DNA from: JAPLHP01 sp963720375 | Lineage (GTDB): Bacteria; Chloroflexota; Dehalococcoidia; UBA2247; RBG-13-53-26 | Direction of reading: 5' to 3' | Assembly (NCBI GenBank): GCA_963720375.1 | Contig: CAVRFM010000010.1 | Location: 86,518 to 150,517 of the forward strand | Length of the DNA stretch: 64,000 nucleotides | Part shown: positions 25,655 through 33,871 of the stretch, piece by piece | How the letters are laid out: the number at the start of each line of letters is the position of its first letter | How positions within the stretch are numbered: position 1 is the stretch's first letter | The notes under the pieces: generated by a model | The model's input: the letters and a program-made list of their open reading frames with translations, nothing else | What the model was told of the DNA's origin: nothing | Database searches by the model: none | Program-made: the position numbers and the translations under genes

Positions 25655-26518
25655 TCACTTTGTCCGCAGGATTAGAGACCCCAGCGTAACACTGGCGAAT
25701 ATTGCCAGCATAGGCTCTTTGCGCGCCAGGGCAGCCTCAGTAGAGAAAGCCCCCTCTTTCTTTGTGAAGCCATCTCCTATATCCAGGCCACCCAAAGTCG
25801 TCTTAGAGACAATCCTTGCGGAAGTGGAGGAAGGGACGTGAATCTCCACCGAGGACACGCCGGCGGTGATCTTCACCTGTGCGCTGCGCTGCAGTATGCC
25901 GCCGAAATCAAACTTATAAGAGGCTGCTCCACCGTCAACAGTCATGTCGCTGAAGTTGGCATTGGCCAGGTTTTTCATCTCCATGTTGACGGCCCCGGCG
26001 TTGAGATCAAGCGACGTCATGGCCTGTGGATTCGGTGCGGAGAAATCGAAATCAACCTTACCCGCGCCCTGCTTGATGACCAGATGGTTTATGGGCAGAC
26101 CTCCCAGATCGAAGATGCTTTCACTGGCCCCGACCTCGAGCGTCAGCATGTAGGGCCTGGTTTTCCCGAGAGTCAGGTCAAACCGGGGGACACCGCTGAA
26201 GTAGCCTCCCAGGTCACCCACATCATGTTCCTGGGTAAGCTTGGCTGTCCCTCCTTTCCGGTCAATCTTCGTTGCTCTCATGCCGGAGGGGTACTCATAG
26301 GTGCCGGAAACCCACTCCGTGCCATCGCCGGGTTTGATTTTGAACCGGCAGCCCCCGGCGCGAATCTTCAGGTGTAAATCCCCCGCTTCCGGATAGGCTA
26401 CGCTAATCTGGCTGGCAACCATCTCCGGCTTAGTACGACCGGAAGATAGATATGCACCGCACTTGCTGCAATAGTTGCTTCCCTCTTTGTTTTCTGCACC
26501 GCACTTCCAACAAAACAC
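25655..26518 (-). CDS. zinc-ribbon protein with toastrack (DUF2154/LiaF-like) beta domain
   Basis: 287 residues. An N-terminal zinc ribbon (FCWKCGAENKEGSNYCSKCG) is followed by a long all-beta region with repeated GG-turns (LTLEVGASESIFDLGGLPIN, LDLNAGAVNMEMKNLANANF, MTVDGGAASYKFDFGG, KITAGVSSVEIHVP). That pattern is typical of toastrack/adhesin-like DUF domains near membrane-stress regulators. There is no membrane segment. ATG follows AAGGAGGAGGCAAG. The same zinc-ribbon type occurs in several array genes, suggesting a lineage-specific family. Confidence 0.7.
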   Translation of the reverse strand: MFCWKCGAENKEGSNYCSKCGAYLSSGRTKPEMVASQISVAYPEAGDLHLKIRAGGCRFKIKPGDGTEWVSGTYEYPSGMRATKIDRKGGTAKLTQEHDVGDLGGYFSGVPRFDLTLGKTRPYMLTLEVGASESIFDLGGLPINHLVIKQGAGKVDFDFSAPNPQAMTSLDLNAGAVNMEMKNLANANFSDMTVDGGAASYKFDFGGILQRSAQVKITAGVSSVEIHVPSSTSARIVSKTTLGGLDIGDGFTKKEGAFSTEAALARKEPMLAIFASVTLGSLILRTK

Positions 26519-26552
26519 CTTGCCTCCTCCTTACTGCGGATGTTAAGCCACC

Positions 26553-27065
26553 TTAAATGAAGCGCTCGAAGCGGTCTTTCTTGGCCTTACATATCGGGCA
26601 TACCTCAGGCGGCCCATCCCGGGCACACAGATAGCCGCAGACCTTGCATCTCCACACCGGCAAAGGGAGCGCCCCCAGACCACCCTGAACCGAAGCCGGT
26701 TTCGGCTTCTTCCTCTGTTCAGGCGGCGGGCGGCGTTCCGGTATGCTTCCCACTGTCTTTTGACCGTTCACGACGGCCTGCGAGACATAGAGGCCTCAAT
26801 AGCACGTATCATACTCGCTGACATCAGCGTCTCTGTAATCACAGGGGCAGATGATATCAAGGTCCTCTTCCTTCCGCCCGGAAGACAACCTGCAGGGGCA
26901 GGCCTGGTAGCCATACCTTTTCTCGTTGACCAGCAATCCCTTCACCAGAGCTTTGGTAAACTCTACATCGGGGTTGAGATGGTACCCCCCCGACTCAGCT
27001 TCGCTTTTGAGCTTCCGGTAAAGCCTGTCGACTTCGTCCGGGTTTACCGTCACCTGGCTATTCAT
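26553..27065 (-). CDS. ferredoxin-thioredoxin reductase catalytic domain fused to rubredoxin; candidate selenoprotein (TGA = Sec90)
   Basis: The frame from ATG 27065 encodes an FTR catalytic (beta) domain: GYHLNPDVEFTKALVKGLL, C56-P-C58, C73-P-C75, then C88-Y and TGA at 26796-26798. In FTR the motif after the second CPC is C-x-C, whose last Cys is one of the two redox-active residues; here that codon is TGA. The same frame continues GLYVSQAVVNGQKTVGS, again FTR-like, into a rubredoxin domain WRCKVCGYLC then PPEVCPICKAKKDRFERF, ending at 26553. A hairpin with loop CGUGA starts 17 nt after the TGA. Full read-through gives 170 residues. Without recoding the result is an 89-residue truncated FTR. 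The ATG overlaps the glutaredoxin stop. Confidence 0.75.
26762..26778 (-). promoter_or_regulatory. candidate bacterial SECIS hairpin
   Basis: Minus-strand RNA GGCCGU, loop CGUGA, ACGGUC: six pairs including one G-U. The apical loop begins 24 nt after the UGA and has G in its second position, which fits the known bacterial SECIS layout (loop about 16-37 nt downstream, G in the first two loop positions). An alternative, mutually exclusive stem GGCCU/AGGCC begins right after the UGA. Confidence 0.5.
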
Positions 27066-27349
27066 TTCTTCAACCTGAAGGCTTCTCTGATCTCATTTTC
27101 CTTGAAGCCGACGATGCACTTTTTGTCATTCAGCACCAGGGTCGGGAAGGAACAAGCAGGGTTCCATTTCCTGACATCGTTCATAACCTGCTCTTTCTCA
27201 GCGCCATCCAGATAGTCAACGTCTATATAGTAATACTCCACGCCCAGTTCGTTCAGTAATTTCTTGGTTTTCTGGCACCAGGGGCAGGTACTCAAGGCAT
27301 ACAACATCGTATGTCCCGCATTCTTACCCGGAACATGTTCTACATTCAT
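27062..27349 (-). CDS. glutaredoxin-like protein
   Basis: 95 residues, thioredoxin fold with active site CPWC (STCPWCQKTKKLLNELGV), the cis-proline region FPTLVLND and a C-terminal helix. ATG at 27349 follows AAAGGAGGCCAGGACT. Its stop overlaps the start of the FTR-rubredoxin gene (ATGA), so the two form a tight operon: the FTR-type protein probably reduces this glutaredoxin with electrons from ferredoxin or rubredoxin. An extra Cys pair (NPACSF, KKCIVG) lies outside the active site. Confidence 0.87.
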   Translation of the reverse strand: MNVEHVPGKNAGHTMLYALSTCPWCQKTKKLLNELGVEYYYIDVDYLDGAEKEQVMNDVRKWNPACSFPTLVLNDKKCIVGFKENEIREAFRLKK

Positions 27350-27495
27350 AGTCCTGGCCTCCTTTTAAACCCTCGAAGAGGATTATACACCATGAGATCA
27401 AGTGCCCGGCAGATCAATCAGCCCGAATGAAACGGCCCCTGGAGCACCGGATTGCTTCCAGGGGCCAGACATAGCCCAATATCCGCTGCCTTACA

Positions 27496-28164
27496 TCACA
27501 GCTCAACGTCGCGGCAGTCAGGAGCGATAATGAGTTTAGGCTCGGTCAGCTTCTGCACTTCCTCAGGCGTCCACCCCGGAGCCACTTCTTTGAGAACAAG
27601 CCCCTTCTTTGTCACCTCAATGACAGCGATGTCCGTTACAATAAGGTCAACACACTCTACGGCTGTCAGCTGGTAGGTGCACTTCTTTACTATCCTGGGC
27701 TTATTGTCCTTGGTAACATGGTTCATGGCAATGATAAGCCTCTTCGCTCCCACAGCCAGGTCCATGGCACCGCCAATAGTGCCGATCTGCCTCTCCGGCA
27801 CCAACCAGTTGGCCAGATCGCCCTTCTCCGAGACCTGAAGGCCTCCCATAACGCTGATGTCCAGATGCCCACCCCTGACGATAGAGAATGACTCATCATG
27901 GGCAAAGAAGCTCGTCCCCGGAATGATCGAGACCGGCTGGCCACCGGCATTCACAAAATCAGGGTCTCCCTCCCCTGCAGTGTGTACCTCGCCAAAACCA
28001 AGCACGCCGTTCTCACTGTGAAACACTACCTCTCTCCCTGCAGGGACATAGTTCGACGCCAGAACAGGGATACCTATACCCAGATTGACGCAATCGCCGT
28101 CCTGGAATTCCCTGGCCACGCGAAGGGCCATCGTTTGTCTATCAAGTCTGAACTTCTCCTCCAT
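27496..28164 (-). CDS. 3-oxoacid CoA-transferase subunit B
   Basis: 222 residues, class I CoA-transferase beta subunit. The catalytic glutamate lies in HSENGVLGFG; other family segments are VNLGIGIPVL and IGTIGGAMDLAVGAKR. Together with subunit A it transfers CoA between carboxylic acids, for example succinyl-CoA to acetoacetate. An acetoacetate role would complete acetone use started by the acetone carboxylase at 4-9 kb; that link is inference. It starts 10 nt after the subunit A stop. Confidence 0.85.
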   Translation of the reverse strand: MEEKFRLDRQTMALRVAREFQDGDCVNLGIGIPVLASNYVPAGREVVFHSENGVLGFGEVHTAGEGDPDFVNAGGQPVSIIPGTSFFAHDESFSIVRGGHLDISVMGGLQVSEKGDLANWLVPERQIGTIGGAMDLAVGAKRLIIAMNHVTKDNKPRIVKKCTYQLTAVECVDLIVTDIAVIEVTKKGLVLKEVAPGWTPEEVQKLTEPKLIIAPDCRDVEL

Positions 28165-28174
28165 GCTGTCCTCC

Positions 28175-28981
28175 TTAGCTGCTCCCTCTTTCCTTCATTT
28201 TCCTGTTAGACTCCAGGGCTTCCTGGCTGATGGGCTTGTCATCAACCTTGATCTCCTTGGGCCGCACGACCACTCTGTCCACATATATCCCCGGGGTGAT
28301 AATGACCTCAGGGTCCAGTCCGCCCAGTTCCACAATCTCATCTACTTCAGCAATGGTCACCCCGGCTGCCCCGGCCATGGTGGCATTGAATGTCCTTGAC
28401 GTCCTCCTGTAGACCAGGTTGCCCCAGCGGTCCGCCTTGTGCGCCTTTATCAGGGCAAAATCCGCCTTGATGGGCAACTCCAACAGGTAAGTACGGCCAT
28501 TAATAACCTTCTTCTCTTTCCCCTGCTCCACAACCGTGCCAACGCCAGTCGGTATGTAGACACCTCCAAGCCCCGCTCTGGTTGCCCTGATCCGCTCTGC
28601 CAGGGTCCCCTGGGGAACCATCTCTACCTCCACCTTCCCTGCCCGGAGCAGTTTCTCGAAGGTATTCTGGTAGATGGTGCTCACGGGTGCGGCTACAATG
28701 GACTTCTTTATCTGGCCATTCCTGACCAGAATATCCATGTCCTCGGAGAACTTGTAGCCCAAAAGCTTCCATACGTCCGAGCCGAAGCCGGTCGTGTTGG
28801 ACACCGTGGTAAGATTCTTTATCCCTTTACGGGCCAGCGCCTCCAGCAGACACGTGGGACAACTGGCTACTGTGCCGAAGCCGCCTATCATGATCGTTGC
28901 GCCATCCGGGATATCGGCCACAGCCTCATCGAAGCTTGAGACAACCTTGTTTATCGGCATAGTCCTCCTCCTATCTGGCAA
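28175..28981 (-). CDS. 3-oxoacid CoA-transferase subunit A
   Basis: About 260 residues, class I CoA-transferase alpha subunit with the glycine-rich ATIMIGGFGTVASCPTCL, the GAGLGG-type segment ATRAGLGGVYIPTGVG and FALIKAHKADRWGNLVYR. The first in-frame start is at 28981 (MPDRRRTM); ATG 28960 (MPINKVVSSF) is better because AGGAGGA precedes it. Gene order A then B matches SCOT/AtoDA-type operons. A thiolase is not in the window. Confidence 0.85.
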   Translation of the reverse strand: MPDRRRTMPINKVVSSFDEAVADIPDGATIMIGGFGTVASCPTCLLEALARKGIKNLTTVSNTTGFGSDVWKLLGYKFSEDMDILVRNGQIKKSIVAAPVSTIYQNTFEKLLRAGKVEVEMVPQGTLAERIRATRAGLGGVYIPTGVGTVVEQGKEKKVINGRTYLLELPIKADFALIKAHKADRWGNLVYRRTSRTFNATMAGAAGVTIAEVDEIVELGGLDPEVIITPGIYVDRVVVRPKEIKVDDKPISQEALESNRKMKERGSS

Positions 28982-29319
28982 TAGACTATTAGAACCAGCA
29001 TGACCTTGTCAAGACTAATCCCTTACCGGAAGCAGATTACTTCGCGTCAATGTCATTCCCACGCAAGTGGGAATCCAGGTCGAGGCCTGTAATTTCCTCT
29101 CCCTGCAATGGGAGAGGGCTGGGGTGAGGGCGATGTTTCCCCCTCCCGCTGACTCCCTCCCGCCAGGGGAGGGAGAATAGGTGGATTCCTGCTACCCGTT
29201 TTCACGGGGACAAGAGCTTTTTGATTGGCCGAATCAGGCTGGTTGCACCTATAATTGAAAGGAATGCACACGGATGCATCAGCATAGAAATACGCTAGTT
29301 TGTGAGGCGAACTGAGAAT
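28982..29319. other. intergenic region with dispersed palindromes
   Basis: Contains the perfect hairpin ATTCCCAC-GCAA-GTGGGAAT (29055-29074) and a second one CCTCTCCC-TGCAAT-GGGAGAGG (29096-29117), followed by G- and C-rich runs. Both resemble REP-like palindromes scattered in many bacterial chromosomes. They may terminate transcription of neither flanking gene, since these diverge. No coding sequence is evident. Confidence 0.6.
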
Positions 29320-30729
29320 ATGGACAGAATGGCATATCTGGATACTGCTTTCAACCCGGCTTCGGTGGCTATCGCCGGTGTCGGCCCCGTCACCGCCGGG
29401 AAATGGTATCTTAAGAGCTTGCTCAGCTCGGGTTTCAAGGGCAAAATCTACCCCATCCATCCCAACGGCGGAGAGATGTCGGGGGTAAAAATCTATCCCG
29501 GCATCAAAGACATCCCTGATGCGGTGGAATATGTCACCTCATGCATACCTGCCCGGTTTACACCACAATTGATCAAGGATTGTTCGGAGAAAGGCGTAAA
29601 GGTGGTCTCGCTCTTCACCTCCGGCTTCTCTGAAACCGGGTCGGAGGAAGGGCGGCGGTTGGAGGCAGAGATAGTCCGTCTGGCCCAGGCCGGCGGGATA
29701 CGGCTCATCGGTCCCAACTGCATGGGGGTGTATAGTCCCGGAGCCGGGCTTTCTTTCGTCACCGACTTTCCAAAAGAGAGCGGGAAGGTAGCTCTTGTCT
29801 GCCAGAGCGGCGGCAATACCATCTACTTCGTGCGGCTGGCTGCCGAAAGAGGTATCCGCTTCAGCAAGGTCATCTCCTATGGAAATGCCTGTGATGTCAA
29901 TGAAAGTGACCTGTTTGAATATTTGGCCCGGGATACCGAGACAGAGATGGTGGCAGCCTATATAGAAGGAGTCAAAGACGGAGAACGGTTCCGCCAGGTG
30001 CTGAACAGGCTGTCAGCCAGAAAGCCGGTGGTAATAATCAAAGGCGGCTCCACCACTTTTGGCGCACGCACGGCAGCCTCGCACACCGGCTCTCTATCCG
30101 GTTCCGATCAGGTGTGGACCACCCTGTTGCAGGAGGCTGGAGCTATCCGGGTCCACACCCTGGAGGAACTGGTTGATATGGTGGTCACCCTTCGTTTCCT
30201 GCCACTGCCCAAAGGAAGAAGGGTGGCTATGGTCGGCGGGGGCGGGGGTGCCAGCGTTATGGCCACCGATGCTTGTGCTGCCAACGGCTTCAGTCTTCCA
30301 ACGATACCTAAAGCAGTGTCAGATGAGATGAGGGGGTTCCTCGACAGCGAGGCAGGGCTGATCCTGACCAACCCCGTCGAACTGAATTTGTTTCCGGAAG
30401 CCACCTATAATATAACCAGGCGATTTCTGGCCTACGAAGGCTTCGACCTGATGCTGGCCAACTGCGTTTTCGGCCAGCATCCCTGGGGTTTCTTTGATGT
30501 GTGGTTCGACTTATTCTGCGATACCGTTCTGAAAGTGCACGCAGAGATAGATAAGCCCATCGGAGTAGTGCTTGAGTCCGGCCTTACCAATCAGGAACAA
30601 CACTTCGCCGCCCTGAGGCAAAGATACTGTGAAGCAGGCTTGCCGGTCTACTACTCTATGTCAAACGCCTGCCGGGCAATCGACCGGACCCTGCGCTACC
30701 GCGAAAAACGTCCCACCAACGACGGCTAG
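29320..30729 (+). CDS. acyl-CoA synthetase (ADP-forming), alpha-subunit-like, CoA-binding/CoA-ligase domains
   Basis: About 469 residues. A CoA-binding Rossmann domain (FNPASVAIAGVG, YPIHPNGGEMSG) is followed by succinyl-CoA-synthetase-like domains with IRLIGPNCMGVYSP, VALVCQSGGN and the phospho-histidine motif AASHTGSL. This is the layout of the alpha part of ADP-forming acetyl/acyl-CoA synthetases; the ATP-grasp beta part is absent and no separate beta gene is seen. Alternatively it may be a CoA-ligase-like protein of other function. ATG 29320 is preferred over GTG 29302; neither has a strong ribosome binding site. Confidence 0.72.
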   Translation: MDRMAYLDTAFNPASVAIAGVGPVTAGKWYLKSLLSSGFKGKIYPIHPNGGEMSGVKIYPGIKDIPDAVEYVTSCIPARFTPQLIKDCSEKGVKVVSLFTSGFSETGSEEGRRLEAEIVRLAQAGGIRLIGPNCMGVYSPGAGLSFVTDFPKESGKVALVCQSGGNTIYFVRLAAERGIRFSKVISYGNACDVNESDLFEYLARDTETEMVAAYIEGVKDGERFRQVLNRLSARKPVVIIKGGSTTFGARTAASHTGSLSGSDQVWTTLLQEAGAIRVHTLEELVDMVVTLRFLPLPKGRRVAMVGGGGGASVMATDACAANGFSLPTIPKAVSDEMRGFLDSEAGLILTNPVELNLFPEATYNITRRFLAYEGFDLMLANCVFGQHPWGFFDVWFDLFCDTVLKVHAEIDKPIGVVLESGLTNQEQHFAALRQRYCEAGLPVYYSMSNACRAIDRTLRYREKRPTNDG

Positions 30730-30817
30730 AAATCAACGTCGCCGTTGCTGGGGACCAGTTGAGATGCTATCGTAGCTTGTCCAGACAAGCTGCAAAGGAC
30801 AAAGTCCGGAGGCAAGA

Positions 30818-32743
30818 ATGTTCGGCTATGCGGGCAAGATCCTGAGAGTAGACCTGTCCTCCGGAAGCATTTCCGAGCTGCCCACCATGAACTATGCCGA
30901 CAGATTCCTTGGGGGCAGGGGTATCGCCGTAGCGCTCTATTGGGATGAGGTGCCACCGGAAGCCAACGCCTTCGATGCTGAGAACACGCTGATATTCGCC
31001 ACCGGTCCGCTGGCCGGCGTTCCTATATTCGGCGGCGCCCGCTGGCTGGTGTATAGCAAATCGCCTGCCACCTTCCCGGAACACTCTTGCTCCTGCAACC
31101 TGGGTGGTGATTGGGGGCTTAGATTGAAATCCGCCGGTTATGACGCCGTCCTGATTCGCGGCAAATCGGAAAAGCCCGTTTATCTTTTTATTCACGACGG
31201 TGTTTCCGAACTGAAGGATGCCTCTGTTCTATGGGGCAAAGGCGCTATCGAGGCCAGGAAAATCCTGAAAGGCGAACTGGGGAGCTCAGCCTCAGTGGTG
31301 GCAATTGGCCCTGCGGGTGAGAACATGGTCAGCCTAGCCGCCCTCGTGGCCGACAACGATGCCGTCGGCTCCGGAGGTATGGGGGCAGTCATGGGATCGA
31401 AGAAGCTGAAGGCTATCGTAGTTAGAAGTGCCCGCCAGCGAATGGAAGTTGCCCGGCCGGAGAAGGTGAAGGAATTAGCCGCATACTTCCGCGGCCTCGG
31501 CAGAGAGCCTATCCCTGCAGCAGGCGATCTGGTCTTCCGCATAACCGGACCCGGAACCGAAAAGGCGCCTTGCTATGGCTGCCTGGGCACCTGCCACCGG
31601 AGGACATACCAGGCAGACGACGGCCAAAAGGGTAAATTCATGTGCCAGGCTGCCACCTTCTATCAAGCCCTATCGGAGCTATACTACGGGCCGGGGCACG
31701 AAATCCCCTTTCATGCCACCAAGCTCTGTGACGATTACGGGCTGGATACCATGTCCCTTTCCATGATCATACTCTGGTTGCAGAGGTGCCATAGAGCCGG
31801 CATCCTGACCGATGAAAACTCGGGCATCCCCATATCAAAGCTGGGCAGCCTGGAGTTCATCGAGACCCTGGCGAGAAAGATCTCCCTCCGGGAGGGCTTC
31901 GGCGACCTTCTGGCCCAGGGAATCGCTAAAGCTGCCGATGGGGTAGGCCCCGGAGCCGGAGAACTGATCACCAAGTATATCTCCAAAGCCGGACTACCCA
32001 ACATAAATGAGCCCAGACTGTATGTCACCACGGCGCTCCTGTACGCCATGGAGCCCAAACCACCCATGCCGCAGCTCCAGGAGGTCAGCCGGGTGGTACT
32101 CAAGTGGCTGGAGTGGACCAAGAACCCTGAGAGTGGTTATGTCTCCGGTGATGTGGTGCGCCGCATCGCCCGGCGTTTCTGGGGAAGTGAGGCTGCCGCA
32201 GATTTCTCCACCTTCGATGGGAAGGCCCTGGCTGCCAGGATGATCCAGGACCGGGAGTATGCCAAGGACTGCCTTATTCTCTGCAGCTTCTTCTGGCCCG
32301 TTATGGATATCGAGCATTCCCAGGACCACGCCGGTGACCCCACCCTGGAGAGCCGGATACTCTCCGCCGTCACCGGGAAGGATATTACCGAGAAAGAACT
32401 CTATCTGATAGGTGAAAGGGTGTTCAACCTGCAGAGGGCTATACTGGCCAGGGAAGGCCATCACGGGAGGGAAGGCGATCATCTTCCTGAAACCTGGTAT
32501 ACCACGCCGCTGAAGGGAGACATGGCCAACCCTGAATGCCTGGTGCCGGGGAAGGGAGGCGGGGGCATCTCCCGGAAGGGAGCAGTGATTGACAGGCAGG
32601 AGTTTGAGAGGTCAAGGGACGAGTATTATCAGATCAGGCAATGGGATATAGCCACAGGTCTGCAAACCAGAGCCAAACTCGAAGAATTGGGGCTGGCAGA
32701 TATCGCCCGAGACCTGGAACAGAGGGGGCTCATCTCAGGTTAA
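30818..32743 (+). CDS. aldehyde:ferredoxin oxidoreductase family protein (tungsten pterin)
   Basis: 641 residues, close to the usual AOR length. The N-terminal AOR domain starts MFGYAGKILRVDLSSG and includes RFLGGRGIAVALYWDE. Cluster ligands appear as CYGCLGTCHR (CxxCxxxC) near residue 250 and DCLILCSF near residue 485. It likely binds a bis-pyranopterin tungsten or molybdenum cofactor and one 4Fe-4S cluster, oxidising an aldehyde or reducing an acid with ferredoxin. The true substrate is unknown. ATG has only weak ribosome binding (GGAGGCAAG). An SDR gene follows 46 nt downstream. Confidence 0.87.
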   Translation: MFGYAGKILRVDLSSGSISELPTMNYADRFLGGRGIAVALYWDEVPPEANAFDAENTLIFATGPLAGVPIFGGARWLVYSKSPATFPEHSCSCNLGGDWGLRLKSAGYDAVLIRGKSEKPVYLFIHDGVSELKDASVLWGKGAIEARKILKGELGSSASVVAIGPAGENMVSLAALVADNDAVGSGGMGAVMGSKKLKAIVVRSARQRMEVARPEKVKELAAYFRGLGREPIPAAGDLVFRITGPGTEKAPCYGCLGTCHRRTYQADDGQKGKFMCQAATFYQALSELYYGPGHEIPFHATKLCDDYGLDTMSLSMIILWLQRCHRAGILTDENSGIPISKLGSLEFIETLARKISLREGFGDLLAQGIAKAADGVGPGAGELITKYISKAGLPNINEPRLYVTTALLYAMEPKPPMPQLQEVSRVVLKWLEWTKNPESGYVSGDVVRRIARRFWGSEAAADFSTFDGKALAARMIQDREYAKDCLILCSFFWPVMDIEHSQDHAGDPTLESRILSAVTGKDITEKELYLIGERVFNLQRAILAREGHHGREGDHLPETWYTTPLKGDMANPECLVPGKGGGGISRKGAVIDRQEFERSRDEYYQIRQWDIATGLQTRAKLEELGLADIARDLEQRGLISG

Positions 32744-32788
32744 TGCCAATTCAAAGAGGAAATTTCAGGCATTTCAGGAGGTGCATAA

Positions 32789-33556
32789 TTGGACTCACTA
32801 TTCTCATTAAAGGGTAAGGTGGCCATTGTCACAGGGGCCAGCAAGGAGACGGGGAAGACTATCGCCATTGAGATGGCCAGAGCAGGGGCTGATGTAGTAG
32901 CAGCAGCCCGAACTATCGAGGGCATCGAGCGTGCTGCAGCCGAGATCCGCAGCCTGGGCAGGCGGTCACTTGCCGTGCCTACGGATATCCGGGATGCCGA
33001 TCAAGTGGACAACTTGGTCAAAAAGGCCCTCGATGAATTCGGCCGCATCGATATTTTGGTGAACAATGCAGGAACCGACTTCATGTCACCAGCCCTGGAC
33101 TTGAGCGAAAAGGGCTGGGACTCGATGGTCCGGCTCAATCTGAAGAGCCACTTCCTGTGCAGTAAGGCAGTGATAGGGACCATGATAAAGCAAGGCGGAG
33201 GGAACATTGTCGATATTGCTTCTGCAGAGGGCCTCAGAGCTGCTCCGAGCAACCCCGCCTACGGTGCCGCCAAAGCCGGGGTTATCAATCTGGTCAAAAC
33301 CCTGGCAGTCGAATGGGCCCGCTACAACGTCCGGGTAAACGCCGTAGCTCCGGGCTTCATTGAAACCCCGGTGTTGCCGATGGCCCTCGAAGGATTCCCG
33401 CATCTCCGTGAGATCTACAGCAGGGTCCCGCTGCGGCGGGCTGCCAAGCAGGCGGAGGTAGCAGCAGCAGTGATCTATCTCGCTTCCGATGCTGCAGGCT
33501 ATACCACCGGCATAACCATAACCGTTGACGGCGGGATGACCTGTAATCTCGGTTAG
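32789..33556 (+). CDS. SDR-family oxidoreductase
   Basis: 255 residues, FabG-like short-chain dehydrogenase. Cofactor motif VTGASKETGK (the usual GxxxGxG has Glu-Thr-Gly in place of Gly-Ile-Gly), NNAG, DIASAEG and catalytic YGAAK. TTG start at 32789 preceded by AGGAGGTG. Cotranscribed with the AOR gene and perhaps acting on the same aldehyde or alcohol. Confidence 0.83.
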   Translation: MDSLFSLKGKVAIVTGASKETGKTIAIEMARAGADVVAAARTIEGIERAAAEIRSLGRRSLAVPTDIRDADQVDNLVKKALDEFGRIDILVNNAGTDFMSPALDLSEKGWDSMVRLNLKSHFLCSKAVIGTMIKQGGGNIVDIASAEGLRAAPSNPAYGAAKAGVINLVKTLAVEWARYNVRVNAVAPGFIETPVLPMALEGFPHLREIYSRVPLRRAAKQAEVAAAVIYLASDAAGYTTGITITVDGGMTCNLG

Positions 33557-33871
33557 CCGCCTCAGGCCAGAATTCTCACTTCAGCCATGGCAGCACTGTT
33601 GTTGAGATTGCTTCGTCGCAGGGCGGTTCTCGAACCGCCCCTACAGCTTCTTCGCAAAGACACTGAACAGATGCTGTCACCCCGGAGGGGAGCATCCTGA
33701 ATCTTTATCCACGGATTCAGGTTTTCAGGTTCCTGCTATAGACAAACGACTCACGAAAGTGGTATAAGTGATATAATTTGATATGTTATTGCGAGTGATT
33801 TCCTCTTATCTCTCCACCACCAGGGATCATCCACAGTAGCTATTCTCTTAATCTTAATCAAGGAGCCGTAA
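33557..33871. other. intergenic region with palindromes and a terminator-like hairpin
   Basis: GGGCGGTT-CTCG-AACCGCCC (33620-33639) is a perfect palindrome of the kind dispersed in many genomes. CCTGAATC and GATTCAGG (33696-33721) form an 8-bp stem followed by GTTTTC, a plausible terminator after the SDR gene. The radical SAM gene's promoter must lie in the AT-rich part after 33750. Confidence 0.55.

Noticed and set aside
26775..26795. GGCCT/AGGCC stem directly after the UGA as the SECIS element
   Set aside because: Its 11-nt loop starts too close to the UGA; the neighbouring GGCCGU/ACGGUC hairpin fits known spacing better, though folding should decide.
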